The notes under the pieces were generated by a model that did not search any database, was not told the DNA's origin, and worked only from the letters and a program-made list of their open reading frames with translations. The translations under genes were made by a program, and so were the position numbers. Positions 39,306 through 47,692 of a stretch of DNA of 64,000 nucleotides are shown one piece after another; positions within the stretch are counted from its first letter, which is position 1; each line of letters opens with the position of its first letter. Source of the DNA: Pseudarthrobacter sp. GA104 (GTDB lineage Bacteria; Actinomycetota; Actinomycetes; Actinomycetales; Micrococcaceae); the NCBI RefSeq assembly GCF_009741265.1, contig NZ_WOWL01000001.1, positions 4,216,001 to 4,280,000 on the forward strand, written 5' to 3'.

Positions 39306-40556
39306 ATGGGGAGGCCCGGTATGAGAAGGCCCGGGCGAACCGTGATCCCGATGGGTAGTGGCAGGAAGACCTCCCGGACGAGTCCCTGGAGCCGTTACGT
39401 GCAGTCCGCTGTGAAAGTACCGGCTACTCCACCCGGTCCTGGGGGCAGCCGTGAAGCAGGCGCCCGCCTTCCCGGGACCCGTGACAATCCGGCAGTCCGC
39501 TCCGGGGATGCTCCTTTCGAGCGCCGGAGGCCGGGGCTTGCAGTGCCCTTCCGGCACCGTGTCCTGGAATATTGGAGCCGGATCCTAAAGGACACCTGGG
39601 CGCGGGCAGTGAAGGACGGGGCAGGGACAATCACCGGCACCCCCGGTGAGGCCCCGCGCCGCCGCACGGATGTCCGCCTCACCCTGCCGGCAGCCGCGGT
39701 GTGGGCTGCGTCAGTCGCCGGGCTCTGGCTGGCCCCTGCAGCCCTGGCGGTCGTATGTTGCGCAGCGGTGGCCTTGGGGCTGCTCCTGCTGTTCCGCACG
39801 GCCCGGCCCTCCTTGCCCGGCCTCCGCCGGCGCAGGCTACGGGCAAACCCGGCAGGGGGAACCTGTACCGGGGGAACGGGGGCATCGGGAGGCGGGGCCT
39901 GCGAAGGAGGGGCGCCGGCAGCCAAAAATACTCCGGTTCGGCGGAGTTTCCTGGCCACCAGCGCGGTGGCACTCTTCCTGGCTGCCGCCGCGGCATCGCA
40001 CTCGGCCGTCGCGTCCAGCCAGAGGTCCGAGGGTCCGCTGGCGGCGGCGATTGCGTCCGGGAAGTCGGTGGTGGCCGTGGTCGAAGTGGCGGGAGCCCCG
40101 CGCGCACTGGCGGCACCCGGCCAGGCAGGACCGCCCGAGCGTTGGTCGGTGCCCGTCTGGACACGGGATGTCAGCACCGGCGGCGTCCTGCTCAGGACGC
40201 GTGCCCACCTTGTGGTCATGGGCGGCCCGGCCTGGGGAACCCTTGTGCCGGGCCAGCTGGTCCGCACCGCAGGAAAGCTCCGCCCTCCTGATCCGGGCAG
40301 GGAGGAGGCCGGCACCCTCACTGCTTCCTCCCCGCCCGGGCGGCCCAACGAATCTCCGCTACTGCAGGGATCGGCCAAGGAACTGCGGGAACGGTTTGTT
40401 GCCGCAGCTTCCTTCCTCGCCTCTGATCCGGCGGGCCTGCTTCCCGGCATGGTCACGGGAGACACCAGCGCGCTGGATGAGGGCCTGAAGAACGCCATGA
40501 AAGGTGTGGGCATGACGCACCTGACAGCTGTCAGCGGGGCAAACTATGACAATTGA
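39306..40556 (+). pseudogene. comEC: comEC/rec2, truncated by mobile-element insertion
   Basis: Only the N-terminal ~416 residues of a protein normally ~750-850 long. It includes the first membrane helices (TLPAAAVWAASVAGLWLAPA), the extracytoplasmic OB-like domain, and the start of the competence domain (LLPGMVTGDTSALDEGLKNAMKGVGMTHLTAVSGAN). The conserved motif should continue SGANC, but after the AAC codon the sequence changes to TATGACAAT and stops at TGA 40554. The channel core and C-terminal metallo-beta-lactamase domain are lost. Loss of DNA-transport activity is expected. The true start upstream of 39600 is uncertain. Confidence 0.88.
40536..40556. other. Left attachment junction (attL) in comEC
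   Basis: ComEC homology ends within AACTATGAC at 40542-40550. The sequence GGGGCAAACT is conserved comEC; beyond it codons have no family resemblance and GC falls. The most likely crossover lies in 40541-40547. The core cannot be fixed without the right end. Confidence 0.6.
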
Positions 40557-40739
40557 TATGGGTCAAATCTCTAATGTTGCGAGGTGGGTAGAGGGGGCAA
40601 TATACCGAAAATCTCGTTCACAACTCCGCCTCTCCTCACTCGTCCAGAGAAGCTGGGACGCCGTGGATCAGAGATCATGTCCGGATGCTCAGATCTTACG
40701 TCCCGGGCCCCATCGCGGCGACCTGCGAGAATTGGATCC

Positions 40740-40937
40740 ATGCCCGACGCGACCTTGACCACCGTCCACCATCTCTACTCCAGACCTGACGACCTCCTTC
40801 CCGTCTGTGGCACAGTGCCCGGCCCCGACGGCCCGGAATGGCATACAGGCCATCAGGCTGACGTTCTGCTGGCTTTCTCCGCCAGGGGTTCTGCTTGTTG
40901 TTCGCTCTGCCTCGAAAAGGCCGAGACAAAGCTCTGA
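40740..40937 (+). CDS. Small Cys-containing protein of unknown function
   Basis: A 65-residue ORF starting MPDATLTTVHHLYSRPDD. It has four cysteines (LPVCG, then ACCSLCLEK), so a small metal site is possible. Its codons look coding (G/C-rich third positions), and the ATG is the natural start inside a longer open frame beginning 40584. There is no strong SD. It is the first candidate gene after the left junction. It resembles nothing I recognise. Confidence 0.4.
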   Translation: MPDATLTTVHHLYSRPDDLLPVCGTVPGPDGPEWHTGHQADVLLAFSARGSACCSLCLEKAETKL

Positions 40938-41200
40938 GCGGCGTTTCATAGGTGGTACATCTGGTACGTTCTGCCATACTGGTAGAGAAAACAGGTATAC
41001 GAGTGGAAAAGCCGACTCAGCCCAGCTGAGCAGAGAATCCGTCGAGGTGGGCGCGTGGGGACCAGCTTCGGCTCCCGGGCGTGGTTTGGGATCCGGAACT
41101 CGGGGATGCTGTGCTGAACTGTGGAGCCGAGACGCTGGACCCTTCGAATAAAACACCACCTGGACACACTGGGTAGAACGAGACGCAAGGGGGAGCGGCT
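40938..41200. other. Intergenic region of the element's left end
   Basis: No gene is seen. It contains a partly repeated GGTACATCTGGTACGTT (40954-40970) and a TATACG hexamer near 40995 that might be a -10. The stretch ends in GGGGGAGCGGCT before the ATG at 41201, a good SD. Confidence 0.4.
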
Positions 41201-42010
41201 ATGAGCGAGAACCAGTCACACGCGCCTGAGCCGCAGACGCGAGAGCAACGCGCAGGCCAGGCAACGAGCGCCGACCAGTGGGCCGCCGCGTTCCAGCAGG
41301 AAAACCATCGTAAACCGACCATGGCTGAGTACCAGGAAGCGCTGCGCCTCGGACACGTCGCGGCTGAGCGCCGACCCCGCGATCCCTCGCTGCAGCAGAT
41401 GGCCGACGGTGCCCGTCAGGTCGCCGCGGGTGCTAAGAGCCTTTACGACACCAAGCTCGCACCCGCTGTCGAGCGCTCCGGTGCCAAGGAATTCTTCAAT
41501 GAGAAGGTCGCCCCCGCAGCGCAGAATGCTACGCACTCTGCCAGGGCCGCATTCGAAGAGCAGCGCAAGGACCCGCAGGGCAGCCTGCAGCGCTGGATCG
41601 CCCGGGCACCGCGGATACTGCCGGTTGCCGCATTCCTGGCCATCATTTCGCTGTTCCTGCCGATCGCCTCGATGTTCGGCGCTTCAGTGAACTTCTTCAG
41701 CAAAGAGCTCGACCAGAGCGACGGCGGCTTCATCCTGTTCCTCATGCTCGTCGTCATCGGCTCGTCCATCGCGACCTTCGTCGTGAAGGCGAAGTGGGCC
41801 CGTATCGCCGCCGGCGCATCCGGCGTCGTCGCCGGGCTCGTCGGGATGATCAACGGCTTCGGCAACATGGCCTCCGTCAGCAGCCAGTCCGGTGTATCGA
41901 TCGGCCTCGGCCTGGTCCTGCTGACCATGCTGTCGGTCGTGGTCGCCGGCTGCGGCGTTCTCGTACTGATGTCGCTCCGCCGCACGCCGATCACCGCTCG
42001 TGACGAATAA
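41201..42010 (+). CDS. Membrane protein of unknown function
   Basis: A 269-residue protein. The N-terminal ~125 residues are soluble, helical and Ala/Glu/Arg-rich, with two amphipathic stretches (QQMADGARQVAAGAKSLYD and FFNEKVAPAAQNATHSARAAF). Four membrane helices follow at about 133-153, 167-187, 190-212 and 222-248. SD GGGGGAG precedes the ATG. No known family is recognised. Its place among element accessory genes suggests a role in surface exclusion or mating-pair support, but this is a guess. Confidence 0.7.
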   Translation: MSENQSHAPEPQTREQRAGQATSADQWAAAFQQENHRKPTMAEYQEALRLGHVAAERRPRDPSLQQMADGARQVAAGAKSLYDTKLAPAVERSGAKEFFNEKVAPAAQNATHSARAAFEEQRKDPQGSLQRWIARAPRILPVAAFLAIISLFLPIASMFGASVNFFSKELDQSDGGFILFLMLVVIGSSIATFVVKAKWARIAAGASGVVAGLVGMINGFGNMASVSSQSGVSIGLGLVLLTMLSVVVAGCGVLVLMSLRRTPITARDE

Positions 42011-42070
42011 CGGCTGAAACCCCCTGTACACCCACATCACCAAACAACACACGACGTAAAGGACAAGATC

Positions 42071-42619
42071 ATGCACACCATCAGGACCGCACACGTGACG
42101 CGGACGAAGTTGGCCGCGACCGCTGCGGCCCTGGCTGCCCTGGGCCTCGTGCTCACCGGCTGTGGCGGCGCTGCCGGTGGCAGCAGCAATACCACCAGCA
42201 ACGCCGACGGCGCGTGGATAGCGACCAAGGGTCCGAACGGCGGCGGCGACGTCCTCGTCGTGGACGGCAGTTCGATCATCTACGCCACCCCGACGAGTGA
42301 TAAGGGCAGCACCTGCACCAGCACCACTGCGCTTCTCGAAGCTGCGCGGGCCGGCTCGATGGATCTCAATCACCGCAACGACAAAGATGCATACCGCGTC
42401 GTCTCGACCGGCACGATCGACGAGGGCCGGACGTCGGTGACATGGGATGACAACAACGGCTCCAACCGAACCGGTGAGGATGCAGGACCCGGATCGATCT
42501 CCATCCGAACCGATTCGATCGCATTGAGCTACATCTTCAGTTCCGGTGTCGATGACCCGGAGTTCGCACCTGTCGACGGTGACGAGGGCAAGGCTGTAGC
42601 AGCCAAGGCCTGCAGCTGA
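42071..42619 (+). CDS. Lipoprotein of unknown function
   Basis: A 182-residue protein with a lipoprotein signal: basic start, hydrophobic stretch LAATAAALAALGLVL and lipobox LTGC at residue ~31. The mature domain is rich in Gly/Ser/Thr/Asp and beta strands (DVLVVDGSSIIYATP), with two further cysteines. AAAGGA is 7-8 bases upstream of the ATG. It lies 60 bp after the membrane-protein gene and before a strong terminator, so the two form a small operon. Function is unknown. Confidence 0.7.
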   Translation: MHTIRTAHVTRTKLAATAAALAALGLVLTGCGGAAGGSSNTTSNADGAWIATKGPNGGGDVLVVDGSSIIYATPTSDKGSTCTSTTALLEAARAGSMDLNHRNDKDAYRVVSTGTIDEGRTSVTWDDNNGSNRTGEDAGPGSISIRTDSIALSYIFSSGVDDPEFAPVDGDEGKAVAAKACS

Positions 42620-42655
42620 GGCCAAACCTCAGAGCCACGATCAGTTCAGCCGACC

Positions 42656-42694
42656 AGAACCCCGTGGACATACCGTCCACGGGGTTCTCTTTTT
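42656..42694 (+). terminator. Terminator after lipoprotein gene
   Basis: AGAACCCCGTGGAC (42656-42669) pairs perfectly with GTCCACGGGGTTCT (42675-42688), followed by CTTTTTTC. It is a near twin of the terminator at 43228. A longer reading frame starting at 42664 would run through this hairpin and is rejected as a gene start. Confidence 0.9.
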
Positions 42695-42735
42695 TCACCC
42701 GCTTCGCCCGGAACCGCTGCCACAGGAGAACCAGC

Positions 42736-43200
42736 ATGACCCTCATAGCAAAGACCAGGTACTACCAGGGTCGAGTCGCCTACCCCAGCTCTGAACAGCT
42801 GAGGGCCGCGCGTGCCACGTGGGACTTCGATGACGTCCGCCGGCCGACGGAGGACGTCGACTGCACGCATATCCAGCGGATCGAGATCTCGGGTCGCGAT
42901 GCTCAGGAAGCCCGCCTGATCGAGAAGGAAACGCTGGAGCGGTTCTTCGATTACATCGGACACAGATCCGGTTTCAGAGTGCTGACCCACGAGACGACGA
43001 CAGGCTCGCATCAAGGTGCGGTGACGGCAATCCACGAAATTGTTTACGTCATCGAGTCGAGACCGACCAAGGGTTACGTGAAGCTGACACTCAAGTCAGA
43101 ACTGCCACCTGAGCGCCCTGCCGACCTCGTGTCCGGAGTATTCAGTGATCAAAATCTTGACCAGATGAGTCGACTGTTCGAACAACCAAAGAGAGATTGA
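42736..43200 (+). CDS. Hypothetical protein
   Basis: A 154-residue soluble protein starting MTLIAKTRYYQGRVAYPSSEQ. It has mixed charged helices and strands (IQRIEISGRDAQEARLIEKE, then AIHEIVYVIESRPTKGYVKL) and no signal or membrane segment. The ATG at 42736 has AGGAG 7 bases upstream. It stands alone between two similar terminators. I do not recognise the family. Confidence 0.65.
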   Translation: MTLIAKTRYYQGRVAYPSSEQLRAARATWDFDDVRRPTEDVDCTHIQRIEISGRDAQEARLIEKETLERFFDYIGHRSGFRVLTHETTTGSHQGAVTAIHEIVYVIESRPTKGYVKLTLKSELPPERPADLVSGVFSDQNLDQMSRLFEQPKRD

Positions 43201-43227
43201 ACCCTGGCAGGACGGTCAACAAAATGA

Positions 43228-43264
43228 AGACCCAGTGGACATCGCGTCCACGGGGTCTCTTGTT
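43228..43264. terminator. Terminator between convergent genes
   Basis: AGACCCAGTGGAC (43228-43240) pairs with GTCCACGGGGTCT (43246-43258) with one mismatch, followed by CTTGTTT. It shares the GTGGACAT..CGTCCACGGGG core with the terminator at 42656, suggesting duplication within the element. Confidence 0.8.
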
Positions 43265-43274
43265 TCCTCCGGCT

Positions 43275-43778
43275 CTACCGCCGCGCCTTCAGATGATGGG
43301 CACGGTACTCATCCACCGTCTCCGGCGGACGACCGTTCTTCGGCAGGTTTGCCTCGATGAAGTCCAGATCCTCCCAGGCCTCCCGGTGTCTGATCCGCGA
43401 CCTGGCGATAACTGCCAGCGCCGTGACCGACACCGCAATGTTGGCCAGGAACCACAGGATCCCCACCGTCAGCAGAGCCAGGAGGTACCCCTGGACCAAC
43501 GCGCTGTCCTGCGTCGCCAGGGCAACCATGCACCCAAAGCCTGCCAGGCCCACCAGGAACCCTGCGATCCAACCCTCGACCGGGACACGGCCCTCTGTGA
43601 GCTCGCGTGGCGTATCCCGCCCACGTACAAGGTGGAGCGCTTCGCGAGTAAAAAGCCAGGCCCCAACGGCAGCCAGGCAATTCAGCCCCAGCTCCCGCAA
43701 GCCAGCAACCCACCAAACTCCTGATCGCCACCAGCCTCGCGGAAACTCGTCGCGCACCTTGGATCTAAGACTCGTCAT
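43275..43778 (-). CDS. Small membrane protein of the conjugation region
   Basis: A 167-residue protein with about three hydrophobic segments (LRELGLNCLAAVGAWLF, WIAGFLVGLAGFGCMVAL, and YLLALLTVGILWFLANIAVSVTALAVI) and a charged C-terminus. ATG at 43778 has GGAAGAG 4-5 bases upstream; an in-frame start at 43820 would lie in the terminator stem. It is downstream of the TrbL-like gene but separated by a hairpin at 43813, so may be expressed separately. No family is recognised. Confidence 0.65.
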   Translation of the reverse strand: MTSLRSKVRDEFPRGWWRSGVWWVAGLRELGLNCLAAVGAWLFTREALHLVRGRDTPRELTEGRVPVEGWIAGFLVGLAGFGCMVALATQDSALVQGYLLALLTVGILWFLANIAVSVTALAVIARSRIRHREAWEDLDFIEANLPKNGRPPETVDEYRAHHLKARR

Positions 43779-43812
43779 GCTCTCTTCCTTCGTCTGGCCT
43801 GGACGGTGAGAA

Positions 43813-43842
43813 AGGCGCATCCGGCGGTGATCGGATGCGCCT
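43813..43842. terminator. Terminator after TrbL-like gene
   Basis: AGGCGCATCCG (43813-43823) pairs perfectly with CGGATGCGCCT (43832-43842) around GCGGTGAT. On the minus strand it follows the TrbL-like gene stop by 24 bases and is followed by TTCTC. It separates that operon from the small membrane protein gene. Confidence 0.75.
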
Positions 43843-43865
43843 CTCTCGGCTTCTACAACTGCCGA

Positions 43866-46800
43866 TCAGTCCTTCGACTCATCAGACTCACGCTGTGCAA
43901 CCGGACCGTCCGTGCGCTTCGGAGCACGGTCTGCCGCGCGGCGCGACCGAGCCGGACTCTGTTGCTGCGGCTGTGCCTCCACCTGGGCGGGCGTCCGAGG
44001 GGCCCCTGCGTTGCGAGCCTGACGGCTGTTCACGGTCGGGATCTTCCTCGGATTGCCAGCTGGAGCCGAAACCAGGGCGGACGGCTGCGGGGCTGCGCCC
44101 GAAGCCACCGACCGATCAGCCTGTTCCCGACGCTGGCCCTGCTGTGGACGAACAGCCGTCGTCGAGGCGACCTTCCGTCCTCCGTCCTGACGTGGAGCCG
44201 GAGCCGGAGCCGACGACGGAGCCTGCGGCTGCGGACGCTTTGCGTCCGGCTGCTGCACGTCCGAACGGCCGGCCGCACGACGTCCGCCCATTGCTTGGAT
44301 CGGCTGCGCCACCTGGTTCGCCTGCCCCTGGACCGTCGAACCCTGCACAGGGGAGACAGAGCGAGTACCGGAGGCTGCCTGTGGAGCCTTGGTCGAGGCA
44401 GTGCCTGCCGCACCCGGAGTGCCCGGAGCGGCCTGATTCGCCGGCGTGCCCGCACGGCCCGGGTTCAGCTGGGCCGGACCGCTGGTGCCAGCGGAGAAGC
44501 GCGCACCCTTGGAACCGTGCTGAGCCGGGTTCGAGGAAGCCGAAGCCCCGCCCTGCGGACCGGAGCCGAACTGGGTCGGTCCCGTCTGGTCGGCCCCGTT
44601 GGTCCGGCCGCCACTAGTACGCATAGCGTTCTCGGATGCAGCCTGGATTCCACCGTTCCGGCCGTTGCCCTCGCCGGTGCTCTGACCCGACTGCTTCGTG
44701 CCCGGAGCACGCTGAACAACGCCGCCGCCAAGTCCAAAGCTGGTCTGACCACCAGTGACCTCGCCGCCGCGGGAAGAGGCGCGCTGAGCGCCCTGTCCAC
44801 CGGTACCGGCCTGGCCGGTGCCCCCCTGGCCCTGTCCCGCGCCCGGGCGACCGGACTGGCCTTCGGCGCTTCCACGCGAGCCCTGCTGGCTACCGGTGCT
44901 GTAACCGAGGTTCGACAGCCCACCCTTGCCACTGAGGCTCTGCGCGGTCTCCTTATCGGAGCGTGAACTGCCAGGGTTACCGCTCGTGAGCTGCAAAGGA
45001 CCGCCCTTGTCGCCACCGTCAGAGCCCTTCGAGCCCGCAGGGCCGTCGGAGCCGCTACTGGAAGGCAACGCGCGGACGTCGCCGCCACCACCCGAGGGCA
45101 GAGGCCGAGGACCATCATCCCCGCCGCCGCTCGACGGGCTGTCCGGATCATTGCCGCCGTCGAGCGCGAGTCCGCCCTTGCCAGCAGGCAGTGCCTGGTG
45201 GTCGCTGTTCAGGCCGCCGGCGTTTGTCGACGCAGTCTTGCCGCCGCCCGGGTTGCCGCCGGACGTCGGGGACTTCGAGCCGCCAAGTTTGCTGCCGACT
45301 CCCGAGGCAAGCTTGTTGCCCATGGCCATGCCCGCACCGGCTCCGGCCCCGGCGGCCAGCGACGGGAGCAGGCCGCTCTTGTCCGGCTTCGGTGCGGTGT
45401 TCGTCTCTAGGAACTTGTCCACGATCTTGGTGAACACTTCGTCCATCGCTTGCAGCACGACCTTGCGCACCCGCAGGAGAGCGACCGTGACACCCATGAC
45501 CAGAAGTGAGGAGATCAGGGTGAGGACCACCACGATGATTCCGCCGAGCATGCCACTGCCCCAGATGCCATCCTTCGCCATCAGCGCCGACACGGGTCCG
45601 GCGATGATGTCAGGGATCGAGATCAGCAGCTCCGAGACGAACTGGTAGATGAACAGCGTTACGAGTACCTCGAGAACCAGCGCGATCGAATAGACGATCA
45701 CCTTGCTGATGGCTGCCAGCGCACCAATCGTGGCGAACGGAATCGCCGCCACAAGACTGAAGGTGCGCTTGATCGCACCGGCCAGCATGCCGATGGCGTA
45801 CCAGAAGCCAAGCAGGACGAGTGAGCCGAGAACGGTTGCCGCGTTGGACCAGTACATGAACTTCGCCGGTCCGGTGCCCACCTGGCTGACGGCCATGTGG
45901 TCCTCGCGGGTCAGTCCGCTGGTGACGTTGTTCGAACTGAACAGGGTCATGGACGAAGCGTCGAAGCCCGTGTTCAGGTAGTTGTAGGCGGACATCGCCG
46001 ACATGTTGCATGAAACCGGGGCGTCATTCTCCCAGACCCTGAGCCCGCAACCGTGCTTCGTGCCCAGCGAGGTAAAGACCTTCGAGTCCCCGCCGGGGTT
46101 TGACGAGGTCAAGCCGGGGCCGTTCACTGCCAGTATCGGGTGATTGGTCGGGATGTAGTCACCCTCGTCACCGAACCGCTCGCTGTCGCCATAACTCGCC
46201 TTGTCGATGAACCATTCCTTCTTGACATCCGAGTCCACAACCAGGGCCATGATCGAGCTCTTGATCGACGACTCGAAATCGGAAGCCGAGGCCTTTTCGC
46301 CGACAATGTAGCGGCCGAGCATCCCGTACGTTGCACCGATTGCTGCCGCATCCTGGTCGACGTTGCACTGAGCCGATTCCTTACCGTCCGCACCGATCGT
46401 GCAGCCGTCGGGGCGGCCGTAGGACGCGCTGCCATCACGCCATGCCGAGCCGGCGTCTCCGGGCTTCGTCCCGACATTGATGCTGGAGAACAGGGAGCCA
46501 TGTGCCTGGCGATTGATGGCCAGGGCGCTCGTGCGCACTCCCATCATCGCGTCGTTGCTCGCCTGGTCGCCGTTCCAGGCAACCACAGCGCCCTCAGGTA
46601 CAGCCAGACGATCATTCATCATCCATGCGTCGAAATCGACGTAGGTCGAGAGGACCACCCTGGTCGGCCCGGCCTGCGAGCCCCATACCGAGTCGTCGAA
46701 CTTATCGAGGACGCCGGTGTACATGGAGCCCATCAGCGGCAGACCTACGCCGATAAAGACAACGCGGATGACCAGCTTCTTGATCGCGGAACCGCGATCC

Positions 46801-47666
46801 ATCTTCTTGAACAGAACCAGGCCGATGAGCAGGAAGGCGATGAACAGCGGGACCAGCGCTTCCCAGGCGATGGACTGAAGCAAGCTGTACCAACCCGCGA
46901 TCCAATGCTGCAGACCCGCCAGTGCGCCTCCTCCGGAGTCGCCTCCGGTCATCCCTTCTGCCAGTTCCTGCTGGTGCGAACTGGAGGTGCTCCCGCCCGA
47001 ATCCGCCGTGACCTTGACCGCCTGGTAGAACCACATGAACGGGTTCACAACCTTCAGCAGCTGGATGACGAGCCAGAAGCACGTACTCACAAGCAGTGCC
47101 AGGGAGTAGAGGATCAGCATGATTCCGCCACCGATCAGCGACAGGATCTGCCCGCCGACGCCCGTGGACATGGTGTCCAGTCCGAGGTCGGCGTTCGCCG
47201 CGCCGAAGTGGGCGTAGTCGAGCATGCCGGAGTAGACATTCGCGCCGTTGCCGCCGGACACCCTCAACGAGTCATACTTGATCGTCTGCGTGGAACCCGT
47301 CGCCTCCGCGTAGAGCCATCCGACGACGTTGAAGAGGTTGAACTCAGGGTCGGCGTAGCCAAGCATGTCGCCACCGGTGGCCGGGTTGCCCGTGATCTCC
47401 CTCCATGTCTCGGTCATCCGCTCATCGGGCGCATTGTCGTTGTCCGGAGAGTTCTCCTTGTTGAAGTAGTTTGCAGCGTTGGATGAGAGGTTATACAGCG
47501 AGTAGTTGTCGCGCTCCTCTTCTGCGTGTGCCGTTGGCGCGAATACCGTCATCAACAGTGGCAGAACCAGCGCCATAAGCAGCGCCAGGGCAAGGACGCG
47601 CGCCAGCGGTCCCCGGGCATCTGCTCCACCCCGGATCCGCGCCACAAGCGTGGTGATCCCGTTCAT
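43866..47666 (-). CDS. TrbL/VirB6-like polytopic conjugation protein with long disordered tail
   Basis: A 1266-residue protein. It begins with a signal peptide (hydrophobic VLALALLMALVLPLLMTVFAP, cleavage near AHA), then a ~350-residue extracytoplasmic/membrane region, with helices such as LSLIGGGIMLILYSLALLV and ALVPLFIAFLLIGLVLF. A second extracytoplasmic part (residues ~310-580) is followed by more helices. The last ~500 residues are low-complexity Gly/Gln/Pro/Ser/Ala and probably disordered. This plan fits the channel-forming VirB6/TrbL group. The ATG at 47666 has AGAGGA upstream; an ATGA-coupled start at 47696 adds 10 residues. Family assignment rests on topology and neighbours. Confidence 0.6.
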   Translation of the reverse strand: MNGITTLVARIRGGADARGPLARVLALALLMALVLPLLMTVFAPTAHAEEERDNYSLYNLSSNAANYFNKENSPDNDNAPDERMTETWREITGNPATGGDMLGYADPEFNLFNVVGWLYAEATGSTQTIKYDSLRVSGGNGANVYSGMLDYAHFGAANADLGLDTMSTGVGGQILSLIGGGIMLILYSLALLVSTCFWLVIQLLKVVNPFMWFYQAVKVTADSGGSTSSSHQQELAEGMTGGDSGGGALAGLQHWIAGWYSLLQSIAWEALVPLFIAFLLIGLVLFKKMDRGSAIKKLVIRVVFIGVGLPLMGSMYTGVLDKFDDSVWGSQAGPTRVVLSTYVDFDAWMMNDRLAVPEGAVVAWNGDQASNDAMMGVRTSALAINRQAHGSLFSSINVGTKPGDAGSAWRDGSASYGRPDGCTIGADGKESAQCNVDQDAAAIGATYGMLGRYIVGEKASASDFESSIKSSIMALVVDSDVKKEWFIDKASYGDSERFGDEGDYIPTNHPILAVNGPGLTSSNPGGDSKVFTSLGTKHGCGLRVWENDAPVSCNMSAMSAYNYLNTGFDASSMTLFSSNNVTSGLTREDHMAVSQVGTGPAKFMYWSNAATVLGSLVLLGFWYAIGMLAGAIKRTFSLVAAIPFATIGALAAISKVIVYSIALVLEVLVTLFIYQFVSELLISIPDIIAGPVSALMAKDGIWGSGMLGGIIVVVLTLISSLLVMGVTVALLRVRKVVLQAMDEVFTKIVDKFLETNTAPKPDKSGLLPSLAAGAGAGAGMAMGNKLASGVGSKLGGSKSPTSGGNPGGGKTASTNAGGLNSDHQALPAGKGGLALDGGNDPDSPSSGGGDDGPRPLPSGGGGDVRALPSSSGSDGPAGSKGSDGGDKGGPLQLTSGNPGSSRSDKETAQSLSGKGGLSNLGYSTGSQQGSRGSAEGQSGRPGAGQGQGGTGQAGTGGQGAQRASSRGGEVTGGQTSFGLGGGVVQRAPGTKQSGQSTGEGNGRNGGIQAASENAMRTSGGRTNGADQTGPTQFGSGPQGGASASSNPAQHGSKGARFSAGTSGPAQLNPGRAGTPANQAAPGTPGAAGTASTKAPQAASGTRSVSPVQGSTVQGQANQVAQPIQAMGGRRAAGRSDVQQPDAKRPQPQAPSSAPAPAPRQDGGRKVASTTAVRPQQGQRREQADRSVASGAAPQPSALVSAPAGNPRKIPTVNSRQARNAGAPRTPAQVEAQPQQQSPARSRRAADRAPKRTDGPVAQRESDESKD

Positions 47667-47692
47667 CTTTTCCTCTCTGTCCGTGATGGCGC

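Noticed and set aside
42664..42735. Longer start for the 42736 gene
   Set aside because: It would run through a strong terminator hairpin; the ATG at 42736 has a good SD.
43806..44966. Plus-strand Arg/Leu/Thr-rich reading frame of 386 codons
   Set aside because: It lies opposite the low-complexity tail of the TrbL-like gene and mirrors its repetitive codons; no start signal.
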